In this document: positions 1 through 7,623 of the stretch, piece by piece
How the letters are laid out: each line of letters opens with the position of its first letter
Position numbering within the stretch: position 1 is the stretch's first letter
Assembly: GCA_002414905.1 (NCBI GenBank)
Contig: DIAY01000079.1
Coordinates: 1-17,616, forward strand
Source: Holophagales bacterium UBA5066
GTDB lineage: Bacteria; Acidobacteriota; Thermoanaerobaculia; UBA5066
Length of the DNA stretch: 17,616 nt
Direction: 5' to 3'
Program-made: the position numbers and the translations under genes
Notes under the pieces: model-generated
Told to the model about the DNA's origin: nothing
The model's input: the letters and a program-made list of their open reading frames with translations, nothing else
The model's database searches: none

Positions 1-869
1 TCTTCCGCGACGACGAGGACTACCTCGGATTCCTCGATCTTCTCGGTGCCGTCGTCCGGAGATTCCGGTGGGACCTGCACGCCTACGTGCTCATGCCCAA
101 TCACTACCACCTTCTCCTTGCGACGCCGGTGCCCACACTCTCTCTGGGCATGCGCCAGCTCGGGGGCGTCTATACACAACGGTTCAACCGTCGCTGGTCG
201 AGGTGCGGGCACCTGTTTCAGGGCCGGTTCTTCTCGGTGCACGTCGAACGGGACTCGCACCTTCTCGAGTTGACGCGGTACTTGTCGCTGAACCCCGTTC
301 GCGCCGGACTGGTCAGGGACCCGGCGGACTGGCGATGGAGCAGCTATCGCGCGACAGCGGGCCTCGAGGCTCCACCGACGTTCCTCGAGACGGGGTGGGT
401 ACGCGAGCTCTTCCGAAGCCGCCGGAAAGGAGCCGGGCGCGCTTTCGCGGCGTTCGTCGCGGAGAGGAACGACTATGACCCGTGGTCGCAGGTGCGCCAT
501 CAGGTCTACCTGGGCAGCGATTCGTTCTGCTCGGAGCGCCTCGACCAGGCCCGCACGGAGGATTCCCGATCCGGAATCCCGGCGCGGCAGACGCGAGGAC
601 TGATCGCCGACGCTGCCGCGATCCGGCAGAAAGTCCTGGGCGACAGAACGGTCGCCACACTCGGGACTCGCGAGCGGAATCTCTTCGCCATCCTCTTGCG
701 AGACCAGGCCCTGGCGACGTACGCAGAAGTCGGGAACGCCGTCGACCTCACGGCGGAGGGCGCGAGATCGGCGATCGCCGCAACCCGGAAGTTGCTTGCC
801 GCCGATTCGCGCGTTCGCAGTGAGCTGGCCGGAATGAGGGTTCGACTCGGCCCGAGCGCTACGGGGTGA
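1..869 (+). CDS. REP-associated tyrosine transposase (RAYT, Y1/IS200-like), 5' end outside window
   Basis: The reading frame is open from the first bases (codons from position 3 read FRDDEDYLGFLDLL) and stops at TGA 867-869, so the true start lies upstream. The protein carries the HUH-type Y1 transposase signature: the His-x-His pair in PNHYHLLL near position 105, then the family block RYLSLNPVRAGLV near 285-320, which holds the expected catalytic Tyr, followed by DWRWSSY. After this core come about 170 more residues; the last part (ALATYAEVGNAVDLT...) resembles the DnaA-like helix-turn-helix tail found in some longer RAYTs. RAYTs are single-copy, domesticated relatives of IS200/IS605 transposases that act on REP/REPIN hairpins. 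The repeats directly downstream and at 12175-12238 are the probable substrates, which is inference. It is not a full insertion sequence: no terminal ends are visible in the window. Confidence 0.9.
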   Translation, partial: FRDDEDYLGFLDLLGAVVRRFRWDLHAYVLMPNHYHLLLATPVPTLSLGMRQLGGVYTQRFNRRWSRCGHLFQGRFFSVHVERDSHLLELTRYLSLNPVRAGLVRDPADWRWSSYRATAGLEAPPTFLETGWVRELFRSRRKGAGRAFAAFVAERNDYDPWSQVRHQVYLGSDSFCSERLDQARTEDSRSGIPARQTRGLIADAAAIRQKVLGDRTVATLGTRERNLFAILLRDQALATYAEVGNAVDLTAEGARSAIAATRKLLAADSRVRSELAGMRVRLGPSATG

Positions 870-999
870 CACCTCCGTCGGTTGGGACGAAGCGGATCGA
901 AATCGGTGGGGTTTGATGCGGCTCTCCTCGCATCGCCTCATCGATCCCGAGCTCGAAGACACTGTCGGTCTTTTCGAAATCTCTCTGCGCCCTCATCGG

Positions 1000-1079
1000 C
1001 ACCGGAAAACGGAACTGACCCCGTTGGGGGTCTGACCCCTTTTGGGGCCACCGGAAAACGGAACTGACCCCGTTGGGGG
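1000..1079. repeat. Two direct copies of a 31-nt GGGGTCAG-headed repeat (REP-like)
   Basis: Identical 31-nt units lie at 1000-1030 and 1049-1079 (period 49). Read on the minus strand each contains GGGGTCAGTTCCGTTTTCCG, that is a GGGGTCAG head followed by a short CCG/CGG hairpin. Between and within the copies are nested inverted repeats: GACCCC-gttg-GGGGTC at 1017-1032, GGGGT-ctg-ACCCC at 1026-1038 and CCCC-tttt-GGGG at 1036-1047. A GGGG tetranucleotide at the foot of a small hairpin is the layout of REP elements mobilised by RAYTs, and a RAYT gene ends 130 bases upstream. The head is shared with the palindrome at 12175-12238. Confidence 0.75.
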
Positions 1080-1109
1080 CTGACGTCCCCACTGACGTCC
1101 ACTGACGTC
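1080..1109. repeat. Triple CTGACGTC short direct repeat
   Basis: The octamer CTGACGTC occurs at 1080-1087, 1092-1099 and 1102-1109, spaced 12 and 10 nt apart, ending 18 nt before the probable ATG of the SurA-like gene. The first copy abuts the second 31-nt repeat. It may be slippage debris at the edge of the repeat patch or a cluster of operator-like sites; helical spacing near 10-12 nt would allow either. Confidence 0.5.
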
Positions 1110-1127
1110 GGGTTGTGGCGGCGTACG

Positions 1128-1847
1128 ATGAGGGGGATGGGGCTGGGCTTGCTCGTGCTGTTGCTTGTTTTCGCGCCGGACGCGGCGGCGGCCGAGAAGC
1201 CGGCTGTGGTCACGACCGGGCCGGCGGTGACGCTCGACCGGATTGCGGCGGTTGTCGGCACCGAGGTCGTTCTCGAGGGCGAGATCTCGCGCCTGGCGAC
1301 GATCGGCTTCCTGTCTCGGCGCGAAGGCGAGGCCGAGCTCGCGTATCGCGATCGGCTTCTCGACCTGCGGATCGTCGAGCTGCTTCGCGAGAAGGAGCTG
1401 CGTCTCCTGACGGGTCTCGAGCCGGACCCGGCCGAGGTGGACAAGAAGCTCGACGAGGTGGCGGCGCGCTACGAGGCCGCCACGGGCGAGCCGTTCGACC
1501 GCGTGCTCGAACGGGCGCGGACGAGCCGCGACGAGGTGAGGGACTGGATCCGGCGGGGCATCGCCCTCGAGAGCTATGCCCGCGAGAGGCTCCTGCCGAC
1601 CGTGAGGGTGACGGACGAGGGGATGAAGGCCTTCTACGACGGGCCGTTTCGTGCGGAGGCCGAAGCGCGCGGGGTCGAGACGCTCCCTCCGTTCGCCGAG
1701 GTGGAGGACCAGGTCCGCGAGCTGCTGCGCGAGCGCCTCCTGAACGAGGAGGTGGAGAAGTGGACGGAGGGGCTCCGCGAGAAGACGCGGATCCTCGTCT
1801 ACCGTCGCCCGCCGATCGCTTCCTCGGCGGGCAGCGCGAGCCGGTAG
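1128..1847 (+). CDS. Exported SurA N-terminal-domain-like protein (no PPIase domain)
   Basis: The protein has 239 residues from ATG 1128. A TTG at 1113 and an ATG at 1137 are alternative starts; none has an ideal Shine-Dalgarno, and I prefer 1128 because it begins the signal peptide (MRGMGLGLLVLLLVFAPDAAAA, cut after residue ~22). The mature part begins with LDRIAAVVGTEVVLEGEI, the pattern that opens SurA/PpiC-type chaperones, followed by long charged helices (about 60-160) as in the SurA_N fold. No parvulin rotamase domain follows, so it could act only as a periplasmic holdase or outer-membrane-protein chaperone; function is inferred from the fold. The last 16 codons (1799-1847) overlap the 3' end of the opposite-strand lytic transglycosylase gene, and the tail PPIASSAGSASR looks like non-family sequence gained by this overlap. 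Confidence 0.75.
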   Translation: MRGMGLGLLVLLLVFAPDAAAAEKPAVVTTGPAVTLDRIAAVVGTEVVLEGEISRLATIGFLSRREGEAELAYRDRLLDLRIVELLREKELRLLTGLEPDPAEVDKKLDEVAARYEAATGEPFDRVLERARTSRDEVRDWIRRGIALESYARERLLPTVRVTDEGMKAFYDGPFRAEAEARGVETLPPFAEVEDQVRELLRERLLNEEVEKWTEGLREKTRILVYRRPPIASSAGSASR

Positions 1848-4234
1848 GCGCGGCGGTTCGCCAGGACACGCCTCACGTAGGTGCGCGTCTCGGAGTAGCT
1901 GATCGCCGCCAGGAGCGCCTCGGCCGGCCGGTCGCTCCCGCCGCTCCAGAGGACGGTCTGGCCCGCGCCGGCGTTGTAGCCGGAGGCGGCGAGGGCCGCG
2001 TCGTCGTGGAAGCGGTCGAGAAGCGAGCGGAGCGTCCGTGCTCCGAGGCGGATGGAACGCGCCGGGTCGTAGAGCTCAGCGTAGGCGGGGGGCTCTTCAT
2101 TGAGCTCGCGCGCCGCCTCGCCCGCGGCAGGGAGCGTGAGCTGCATGAGTCCACGCGCGGCCGCAGGAGACGCCGCCTCGCGGTCGAACCGGCTCTCCTG
2201 ACGCATGACGGCGTAGAGGAGGTCCCGCGGGACGCCCAGCTCCGCGGCGGCCTGCGCGACGAGCCGGTCGAAGGGACGGGGGGCGAGGCCGCGTCGAATG
2301 GTGCGCGGGGCGAGGTCGAGGAGGAAGTCTCGCGGAACCTTGCGGGCGAGGGCGTCGGCGGCCTCGAGAGCCGCGGGACCCGCGTCGGCGTCTTCGGCGA
2401 GGCGGGCGGCGATGATGCAGCCGAGAAGGGTGTCGAGGCGGCGCGCATCGCGGACGATCGGCTCGGCGTCCTGGGCGAGTCCGAGCTGGAGGAGCCGGCA
2501 GGCAGCGGCATCGCCGCAAAGGTCGGGAAGCGTTTCGTCGGGGAGCTCGGGGGCGAGGAGGATCTCGGCGTAGCCGGGGAGACGCGAGTAGGCGACCCTC
2601 AGGGATGCGAGCGCGGCGGGGTCTCCGAGGAGGGCCGCTGGCAGGAGGCGCTCCCTTGCAGCTCGGGGATTCCCCGAGGCGAGGAGCCTCTCCCCCTCGG
2701 TGCGGGAAGCCTTTGCGAACCTCTCACGGACACCGGCGGGGAGGGTGGCGATGCGGGAGGCGGCCTGCTCGGCAGCGAAGGACCCAGGGACCGACGCGAG
2801 GACCGAGGCCCAGCTGGCGAGGGCCGCTTCCGGAAGGCCCCGCGCGTAGGCGACGAGGCCCCTCCAGAAGGTGAGCTCGGAGGCCCAGGGCTCGGGAAGG
2901 CGCCTTGCCTTCGCGAGGCTCTCGACGGGTGCCAGCGCGCGGGCCGCGCCGGCTCCATCGCCGGCCTGCGCGCGCCGCTCGACGAGGAGGAGGAGCGCCT
3001 CGACCCGCCCGGCCTCCCCGGCGATCTTCGGCCGAAGGAGGAGCTCCTCGGCGCGGTCGAGCTGGCCGCGCCGGATCTCCAGGCGCGCCCTCTGGAGGAC
3101 GGCGAGGCCGGCGGGCCCGGCCAGGCCGGCCTCGACGCGGCGGAACTCGGAGGCGGCTCCGTCGAGGTCGCCGAGCTTCTCCTTCATCGCGCCGAGGTTG
3201 AAACGGACGCGGCCGGCGAAGGAGGCCGTGCCGAAGCCGTCGTCCTTGCCGTCGCGCGGGGCGCGGAACGTCTTCGGCATCGAGGCGAGGAGCGTCTCGA
3301 ACCCCTTGGCGGCCTCGGCGAAGCGGCCGCGGGAGCCGCGCAGGCGGGCGAGGTCGAAGCGGGCGGTCGCGGTTTCGGCGGCGTCGTGCCCGGCGAGAGC
3401 GCGCCTCTCGCGCTCGGCCGCAAGCCGCTCGGCGAGCTCTAGGTCGCGCTGGGAGCGAGCCGTGTCGACGAGGAGACGCAGGACGGCGTCGGAGAGGTCC
3501 TTCGGCTCCTTTCCCTTCAGCTCTCTGGCGAGGAGTGTCGCCGCGGCGTCGTCGCGCCTCGCCTCGGCGAGAAGGGAGAGGCGCAGCGCCGTAGCTTCCT
3601 CGACAGCCCCCTGCCTCTCGAGCCCTTCGGCCCGGAGGGCCTGGAGCCGGCGCCGCTCACGCGGGGGCGTCTGGGGCCGCGCGGCGACGAGACGCGAGAG
3701 GGCGACAGGGTCGAAGCGGGTCTCGAGGGCGTCGAGTGCCGTCCGCAAGGCCCGGCGGGCAACGGCCCCCTCCTTGCGCTGGAGGAGCGGGAAGAGGAGC
3801 TCGAGGGCTCCGAGACCGTCCCCTTTCTGGAAGCGGACTCGCGCTGCGGCGAGGCGTGCCGGGACGTCGAAAATGTCTCCGGTCGCAACGTAGTGCTCGA
3901 ACCGCACGAGGGCCTCGTCGAGACGGCCGAGCCCGGCGAGGGCGCGCGCCGTGAGGAAGTCGAAGCGGCCGTCGGCGTAGCGCGAGGGGGCGAGGCGATA
4001 GAGCGAACCGAGGTGGGCGAGGACGCCGGGCCAGTCCTCGGCACGCGCCGCCTCGGCCGCGTCGCGCTCGAGAACGCGGAGCGCTTCGGGTGTGACGGGC
4101 GGCGAGGGGGCCGGAGCGCGCGCCGGAGCGGAGGCGGCGGGGCGCGCAACGGACGCGGGTGTCTGCGCGGTCGCCGGCGGGAGCGCGAGGAGCGCGGCGG
4201 CGGCGAGCGCCGCGCACGAGATTCCGCGCCGCAT
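1799..4234 (-). CDS. slt: Soluble lytic murein transglycosylase (Slt70-like)
   Basis: The product has 811 residues from ATG 4234; it cleaves the MurNAc-GlcNAc bond of peptidoglycan with formation of 1,6-anhydro-MurNAc in the periplasm. Residues 1-23 (MRRGISCAALAAAALLALPPATA) form a signal peptide, then an Ala/Pro linker, then about 580 residues of tetratricopeptide-like helical repeats, and a C-terminal SLT domain from about 660. Hallmarks are the catalytic Glu in AVMRQESRF (about residue 680), RGLMQL (about 694-699) and SGYNAGAGQT (about 750-759). A GTG at 4243 would give a 4-nt GTGA overlap with murA and three more residues; ATG 4234 has GGGGTG six bases ahead and starts the signal peptide directly. 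It is the last gene after prmC and murA. The helical body shares only architecture with Slt70, so the family subgroup is uncertain. Confidence 0.9.
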   Translation of the reverse strand: MRRGISCAALAAAALLALPPATAQTPASVARPAASAPARAPAPSPPVTPEALRVLERDAAEAARAEDWPGVLAHLGSLYRLAPSRYADGRFDFLTARALAGLGRLDEALVRFEHYVATGDIFDVPARLAAARVRFQKGDGLGALELLFPLLQRKEGAVARRALRTALDALETRFDPVALSRLVAARPQTPPRERRRLQALRAEGLERQGAVEEATALRLSLLAEARRDDAAATLLARELKGKEPKDLSDAVLRLLVDTARSQRDLELAERLAAERERRALAGHDAAETATARFDLARLRGSRGRFAEAAKGFETLLASMPKTFRAPRDGKDDGFGTASFAGRVRFNLGAMKEKLGDLDGAASEFRRVEAGLAGPAGLAVLQRARLEIRRGQLDRAEELLLRPKIAGEAGRVEALLLLVERRAQAGDGAGAARALAPVESLAKARRLPEPWASELTFWRGLVAYARGLPEAALASWASVLASVPGSFAAEQAASRIATLPAGVRERFAKASRTEGERLLASGNPRAARERLLPAALLGDPAALASLRVAYSRLPGYAEILLAPELPDETLPDLCGDAAACRLLQLGLAQDAEPIVRDARRLDTLLGCIIAARLAEDADAGPAALEAADALARKVPRDFLLDLAPRTIRRGLAPRPFDRLVAQAAAELGVPRDLLYAVMRQESRFDREAASPAAARGLMQLTLPAAGEAARELNEEPPAYAELYDPARSIRLGARTLRSLLDRFHDDAALAASGYNAGAGQTVLWSGGSDRPAEALLAAISYSETRTYVRRVLANRRAYRLALPAEEAIGGRR

Positions 4235-4239
4235 GCCGT

Positions 4240-5523
4240 TCACCCCGGGACGCGCGCGACGCGGGCGCCGAGCGAGGAGAGCTTCTCCTCCATCGCCGCG
4301 TAGCCTCGGTCGAGGTGGTAGATGCGCCGGACGAGGGTCTCTCCCTCGGCGACGAGAGCGGCGAGGACGAGCGCCGCCGAGGCGCGAAGGTCGGACGCCG
4401 TGACGGTGGCCCCCTCGAGGCGCGACGGACCGGTGACGAAGGCGGTGTGCCCCTCGACGCGGACGTTGGCCCCGAGTCTCACGAGCTCGGCGGCGTGGAG
4501 AAAACGGTTCTCGAAGATCGTCTCGACGACGTGCGAGGTCCCGCCGGCCTGCGTCATCAGCGCCATCCACTGCGCCTGCAGGTCGGTCGGGTAGCCGGGA
4601 TGCGGGGCGGTCTCGACGTCGACCGGGCGGAGCGGGCCGGTGCGCGAGACGCGAAGGCCCGCGTCCGTCGTCGAGACGTCGACGCCGGCAGCGCGCAGCG
4701 CCGTGACGAAGGCGGGGAGGTCCTCCTCGCGGGCGCCGCGGAGTGTGACGTCGCCGCCGGTGATCGCGGCGGCCGTGGCATAGGTTCCCGCCTCGATCCG
4801 GTCGGCGAGGACGGCATGCGGCGCCGGCGTGCCCTGGAGGGTGTCGAGACCCTCGACGACGATCGACTCCGTCCCCGCGCCCGAGACTCGCGCCCCCATC
4901 GAGACGAGGAGCGCCGCGAGGTCGACGATCTCGGGCTCGCGGGCGGCGTTCTCGATTGTCGTGACACCACGGGCGAGCGTGGCCGCGAGCATCACGTTCT
5001 CGGTGCCGGTGACGGTGACCTGGGGGAAACGGACGGTGGCTCCGGTGAGCCGCCCGCGCCCGGGGCCGACGCGCGAGACGTGCGCGTGGATGTACCCCTT
5101 CTCGACGGCGATGCGCGCGCCCATGGCCTCGAACGCCATGATGTGAAGGTCGACGGGACGGACGCCGATGGCGCAGCCGCCCGGGAGCGAGACACGCGCC
5201 TCGCCGAAGCGGGCGAGAAGCGGGCCGAGAACGAGGATGGAGGCCCGCATCGTCCGGACGAGGTCGTAGGGCGCCTCGGTGGAGACGATTCTGGAAGCGT
5301 CGAGCGTGACGGTCCCCGGTGTCTCGCCCGACACCGTGACGCCCATGCCGGCGAGGAGCTTCTTCATCGTCCGGATGTCGGCGACGGCCGGGAGGCGGTC
5401 GAGGGAGACCGGGCGCTCGGAGAGAAGGGCGGCAGCGAGGTCGGGCAACGCGGCGTTCTTGGCGCCGGAGACGGCGAGCTCGCCGGAAACGCGGCACGGG
5501 CCGGAGACGAGGAAGGCGTCCAA
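4240..5523 (-). CDS. murA: UDP-N-acetylglucosamine 1-carboxyvinyltransferase
   Basis: MurA transfers enolpyruvate from PEP to UDP-GlcNAc, the first committed step of peptidoglycan synthesis in the cytoplasm. The 427-residue length fits the family. Visible landmarks are SGAKNAALP with Lys22/Asn23, the active-site loop LPGGCAIGVRPVDLH with Cys117 (the residue alkylated by fosfomycin, so the drug-sensitive Cys form), EAGTYATAAAITGGDV (about 244-259), and YPTDLQAQ with Asp314 as general acid/base. The TTG start at 5523 places the first residues in register with the E. coli enzyme (MDAFLVSGP); no strong Shine-Dalgarno is visible. It follows prmC by 55 bases and is followed at once by slt, so the three are probably one transcript. 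Confidence 0.96.
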   Translation of the reverse strand: MDAFLVSGPCRVSGELAVSGAKNAALPDLAAALLSERPVSLDRLPAVADIRTMKKLLAGMGVTVSGETPGTVTLDASRIVSTEAPYDLVRTMRASILVLGPLLARFGEARVSLPGGCAIGVRPVDLHIMAFEAMGARIAVEKGYIHAHVSRVGPGRGRLTGATVRFPQVTVTGTENVMLAATLARGVTTIENAAREPEIVDLAALLVSMGARVSGAGTESIVVEGLDTLQGTPAPHAVLADRIEAGTYATAAAITGGDVTLRGAREEDLPAFVTALRAAGVDVSTTDAGLRVSRTGPLRPVDVETAPHPGYPTDLQAQWMALMTQAGGTSHVVETIFENRFLHAAELVRLGANVRVEGHTAFVTGPSRLEGATVTASDLRASAALVLAALVAEGETLVRRIYHLDRGYAAMEEKLSSLGARVARVPG

Positions 5524-5578
5524 AGCGGGCGGAGTTTAGTACGGGGTTCTCGGGGAAACGGAACCCGCCGGCGCCCCG

Positions 5579-6421
5579 CTATCGCCGCCGGGCGACGACG
5601 GTGCGCGGGATTCCGGCCGGGTCGAGGCGGACGTCCTCGAGGGAGAAGAGGGGTGAGGTCTCGACGAGCCCGCTCACCTCGCTGGCCTGCCCGTAGCCGA
5701 TCTCGAAGATGAACGGCGCTCCGGGGTGAAGTCGCTCGGGGAGCTCCTTAAGGAGGACGCGGACGGCATCGAGGCCGTCGTCGCCGCCGAAGAGGGCCAG
5801 GTGCGGCTCGTGGTCGGAGACGGTCCGGTCGACGTGCGGCGCGTCGAGCCGCGGGACGTAGGGCGGGTTCGCGACGGCGAGGTCGAAGAGAGGCCGGAGA
5901 GCCAGGCCCGAGAGCCAGTCGGACGCGACGAAGCAGACGCGCCCGGAGACGCCGTGGAGGCGCGCATTCGTCCGCGCGAGAGCGAGGGCGGCCTCGGAGC
6001 GGTCGAGGGCGACGACGCGCGCCTTCTCCCTCTCGAGGGCGAGAGAGACGGCGAGGATGCCGCTCCCGGTGCCGGCGTCGAGGATCGCGCGGGCCTCTGG
6101 GGCGGCGCCGCGGGCCATCTCGACGATCGCCTCGGTCTCGCCTCGCGGGATGAGGGCGCGCGGGTCGACGCGGAACGTGCGACCGAGAAACTCCCACTCG
6201 CCGAGGAGGTACTGAAGAGGCTCGCCCGCGGCGCGACGTGCGGTGAGAGCGAGAAAGAGCGCGGCGCCGGACCCTTCCGCCTCCTCACGGCGACGGGCGT
6301 GGAACCATGCTCTGGGCTGTCCCACCGCGAAGGCGAGGAGCTCCTCCGCCTCGTAGGGTGCGAAGGACGGAGGGGAGAGAAGGGAGCGCCCTTCGGCGAG
6401 GAGGTCGGCCCAGGTCGGCAC
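5579..6421 (-). CDS. prmC: Release factor glutamine methyltransferase PrmC (HemK)
   Basis: PrmC methylates the Gln of the GGQ motif of release factors 1 and 2, using S-adenosylmethionine. The 280-residue protein has the N-terminal helical domain (1-70), a segment WEFLGRTFRVDPRALIPRGETE typical of the family, the SAM-binding loop DAGTGSG (115-121), an acidic residue after the second strand (VALD, 140) and the substrate-binding NPPYV motif (185-189). The start is GTG 6421, chosen because no in-frame upstream codon extends the homology; it has no good Shine-Dalgarno. In many bacteria prmC lies directly behind prfA; here the prfA 3' end is about 10.9 kb away, on the same strand, and murA follows instead. 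Confidence 0.95.
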   Translation of the reverse strand: MPTWADLLAEGRSLLSPPSFAPYEAEELLAFAVGQPRAWFHARRREEAEGSGAALFLALTARRAAGEPLQYLLGEWEFLGRTFRVDPRALIPRGETEAIVEMARGAAPEARAILDAGTGSGILAVSLALEREKARVVALDRSEAALALARTNARLHGVSGRVCFVASDWLSGLALRPLFDLAVANPPYVPRLDAPHVDRTVSDHEPHLALFGGDDGLDAVRVLLKELPERLHPGAPFIFEIGYGQASEVSGLVETSPLFSLEDVRLDPAGIPRTVVARRR

Positions 6422-6562
6422 GCCGGGATCTTGCCATCACCCAAGGCTCGGAGCCTGGTGCGGCCCCGCGCGTCGCTCTTCCTTCCGGCCACCGTGTCGG
6501 AGGCCCGTCCCGGTAGGGACAGCTCCGTGGCGAATGTCTACCCGGGAGCCGCGCGGGCCGCG

Positions 6563-6988
6563 TCAGAACCTCATGCGGTAGAGCATGAGGTAGATGACGA
6601 CGCCGGTGACGGAGACGTAGAGCCAGATCGGGAGCGTGACGCGAGCGAGCCTGCGGTGGGCGTCGAAGCGACCCTTGCGCGCGAGGACGAGCGTGGTGAC
6701 GGCCAGGAACGGAACGGCGGCGGCGAGGACGGTGTGCGTCAGGAGGATCGACAGGTAGGCCGTCCGGACGCCGCCCGTCCCCTGGAAGCGGACGCTCCCG
6801 ACCTCGGCGTGGTAGACGAGGTAGGAGACGAGGAAGAGGATCGAGCAGGCGAAGGCCGCAGTCATCACGCGGCGGTGGGCCTCGCGGCGGCCGGAACGGA
6901 TGAGGACGAAACCCGTGACGAGGAGCGTCGCGGCCAGGCCGTTCAGGACGGCGTTGACGGTCGGGAGGCTGGTGAAGCTCGCCGTCAC
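6563..6988 (-). CDS. DUF420 membrane protein (CtaM/YozB-like oxidase assembly factor)
   Basis: The product is 141 residues with about four membrane spans: residues ~10-30, ~42-62, ~80-102 and ~116-136. The sequence RSGRREAHRRVMTAAF, the SYLVYH segment with its conserved His, and HTVLAA are as expected for DUF420. In Firmicutes a member of this family (CtaM) is required for heme-A-type terminal oxidases, which agrees with its place at the end of the ctaA-ctaB-SCO operon. The start is GTG 6988, overlapping the SCO gene stop as GTGA. It is the last gene of the operon; 141 noncoding bases separate it from prmC, with small hairpins but no T-tract terminator that I can see. Confidence 0.88.
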   Translation of the reverse strand: MTASFTSLPTVNAVLNGLAATLLVTGFVLIRSGRREAHRRVMTAAFACSILFLVSYLVYHAEVGSVRFQGTGGVRTAYLSILLTHTVLAAAVPFLAVTTLVLARKGRFDAHRRLARVTLPIWLYVSVTGVVIYLMLYRMRF

Positions 6989-7623
6989 TTCGACTGGGCC
7001 GCGGCGAGCGCCCGGGCGTCCTTCTCGAGCTGGTCGACCGGGGCCTGGTTCATGGCGTCGTAGTAGCCGCGGATCGTCCCCTCCGCGTCGACGAGGACGA
7101 AGCGCGTCGAGTGAAGGATCGGCTCGACGCTGTCGGCGACGCCGTCCTCGATGGCCAGCTTGAAGCCGTCCCTGATGAGGCTGCGGATGACGGGTCGCTG
7201 GCCGTGGAGGAAGGTCCAGCGCGCGGGGTCGGCGCCGAGCTTGCGGCCGTACGCGGCGAGGACCTCGGGGGTGTCGTATTCGGGGTCGACGTCGAAGGAG
7301 ACGAAGCGGATGCCGGGGACGCCGGCCAGGCGTTCGGCGAGAGCGGCCATCCTCGCAGAGAGGATCGGGCAGCTTCCGCCGCAGCGCGTGAAGATGAAGT
7401 CGGCGATCCAGACTTTTCCGGCGAGCTCGGCGTGCGTCACCGTCTTCCCCTGCTCGGAGACGAGCGTGAACTCGGGCGCCGCACCGATACGGGGGAGGTC
7501 CGGGCCGCCGGAGGGCCGGCTCATCAGCAGCCAGAGGCCCGCCGCGACGACGGCGAGGAGGAGGACGACGAGCACCGTGGCGAGTACGGGAGAGACGCGC
7601 GGGGAGGTGGTTTCGGACGTCAA
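6985..7623 (-). CDS. SCO1/SenC family copper chaperone, membrane-anchored
   Basis: SCO proteins deliver copper to, or reduce the cysteines of, the CuA site of cytochrome c oxidase on the outer face of the membrane. The 212-residue product has one N-terminal membrane span (about 12-34), then a thioredoxin-like domain with the copper motif RCGGSCP (Cys81 and Cys85, C-x3-C), the segment FDVDPEYDTPEVLAAYGRKL, and the third ligand His171 in ILHSTRFVLVD. The start is TTG 7623, overlapping the stop of the ABC permease gene as TTGA; no ATG or GTG stands in frame before the membrane span, and the other junctions of this operon use the same 4-nt overlap. Confidence 0.93.
   Translation of the reverse strand: MTSETTSPRVSPVLATVLVVLLLAVVAAGLWLLMSRPSGGPDLPRIGAAPEFTLVSEQGKTVTHAELAGKVWIADFIFTRCGGSCPILSARMAALAERLAGVPGIRFVSFDVDPEYDTPEVLAAYGRKLGADPARWTFLHGQRPVIRSLIRDGFKLAIEDGVADSVEPILHSTRFVLVDAEGTIRGYYDAMNQAPVDQLEKDARALAAAQSK

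Larger units (their letters stand above)
870..1127. other. Intergenic region with RAYT-associated repeats
   Basis: This stretch of 258 bases holds no convincing gene. Bases 870-999 show no recognisable feature. Bases 1000-1109 consist almost wholly of repeats: two copies of a 31-nt unit, interleaved short inverted repeats built on GGGGTC/GACCCC, and three CTGACGTC octamers just before the next gene. I see no clear promoter for the downstream gene. Confidence 0.6.

Noticed and set aside
859..1092. Small minus-strand open frame after the RAYT
   Set aside because: It is largely made of the translated 31-nt repeats and has no ribosome site or recognisable domain.
1000..1109. CRISPR array
   Set aside because: Only two copies of the 31-nt unit, an 18-nt spacer made of the same GGGG/CCCC motifs, and no cas gene.
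1115..3442. 775-codon plus-strand open frame opposite the lytic transglycosylase gene
   Set aside because: Its composition is the Gly/Arg/Glu-rich shadow typical of GC-rich DNA, and the opposite strand encodes a complete recognisable enzyme.
4235..5497. Long minus-strand open frame that continues upstream of the lytic transglycosylase start, suggesting a 1232-residue protein
   Set aside because: This part is antisense-phase shadow of murA, highly rich in Arg and Pro; the signal peptide at ATG 4234 marks the real start.
6441..6458. Inverted repeat CCAAGGCTCGGAGCCTGG as terminator or tRNA arm
   Set aside because: There is no T-tract, no other tRNA arm nearby, and the stem has a bulge and almost no loop.
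5726..7063. 445-codon plus-strand open frame across prmC and the DUF420 gene
   Set aside because: It runs antisense to two recognised genes and their spacer and shows no family features.
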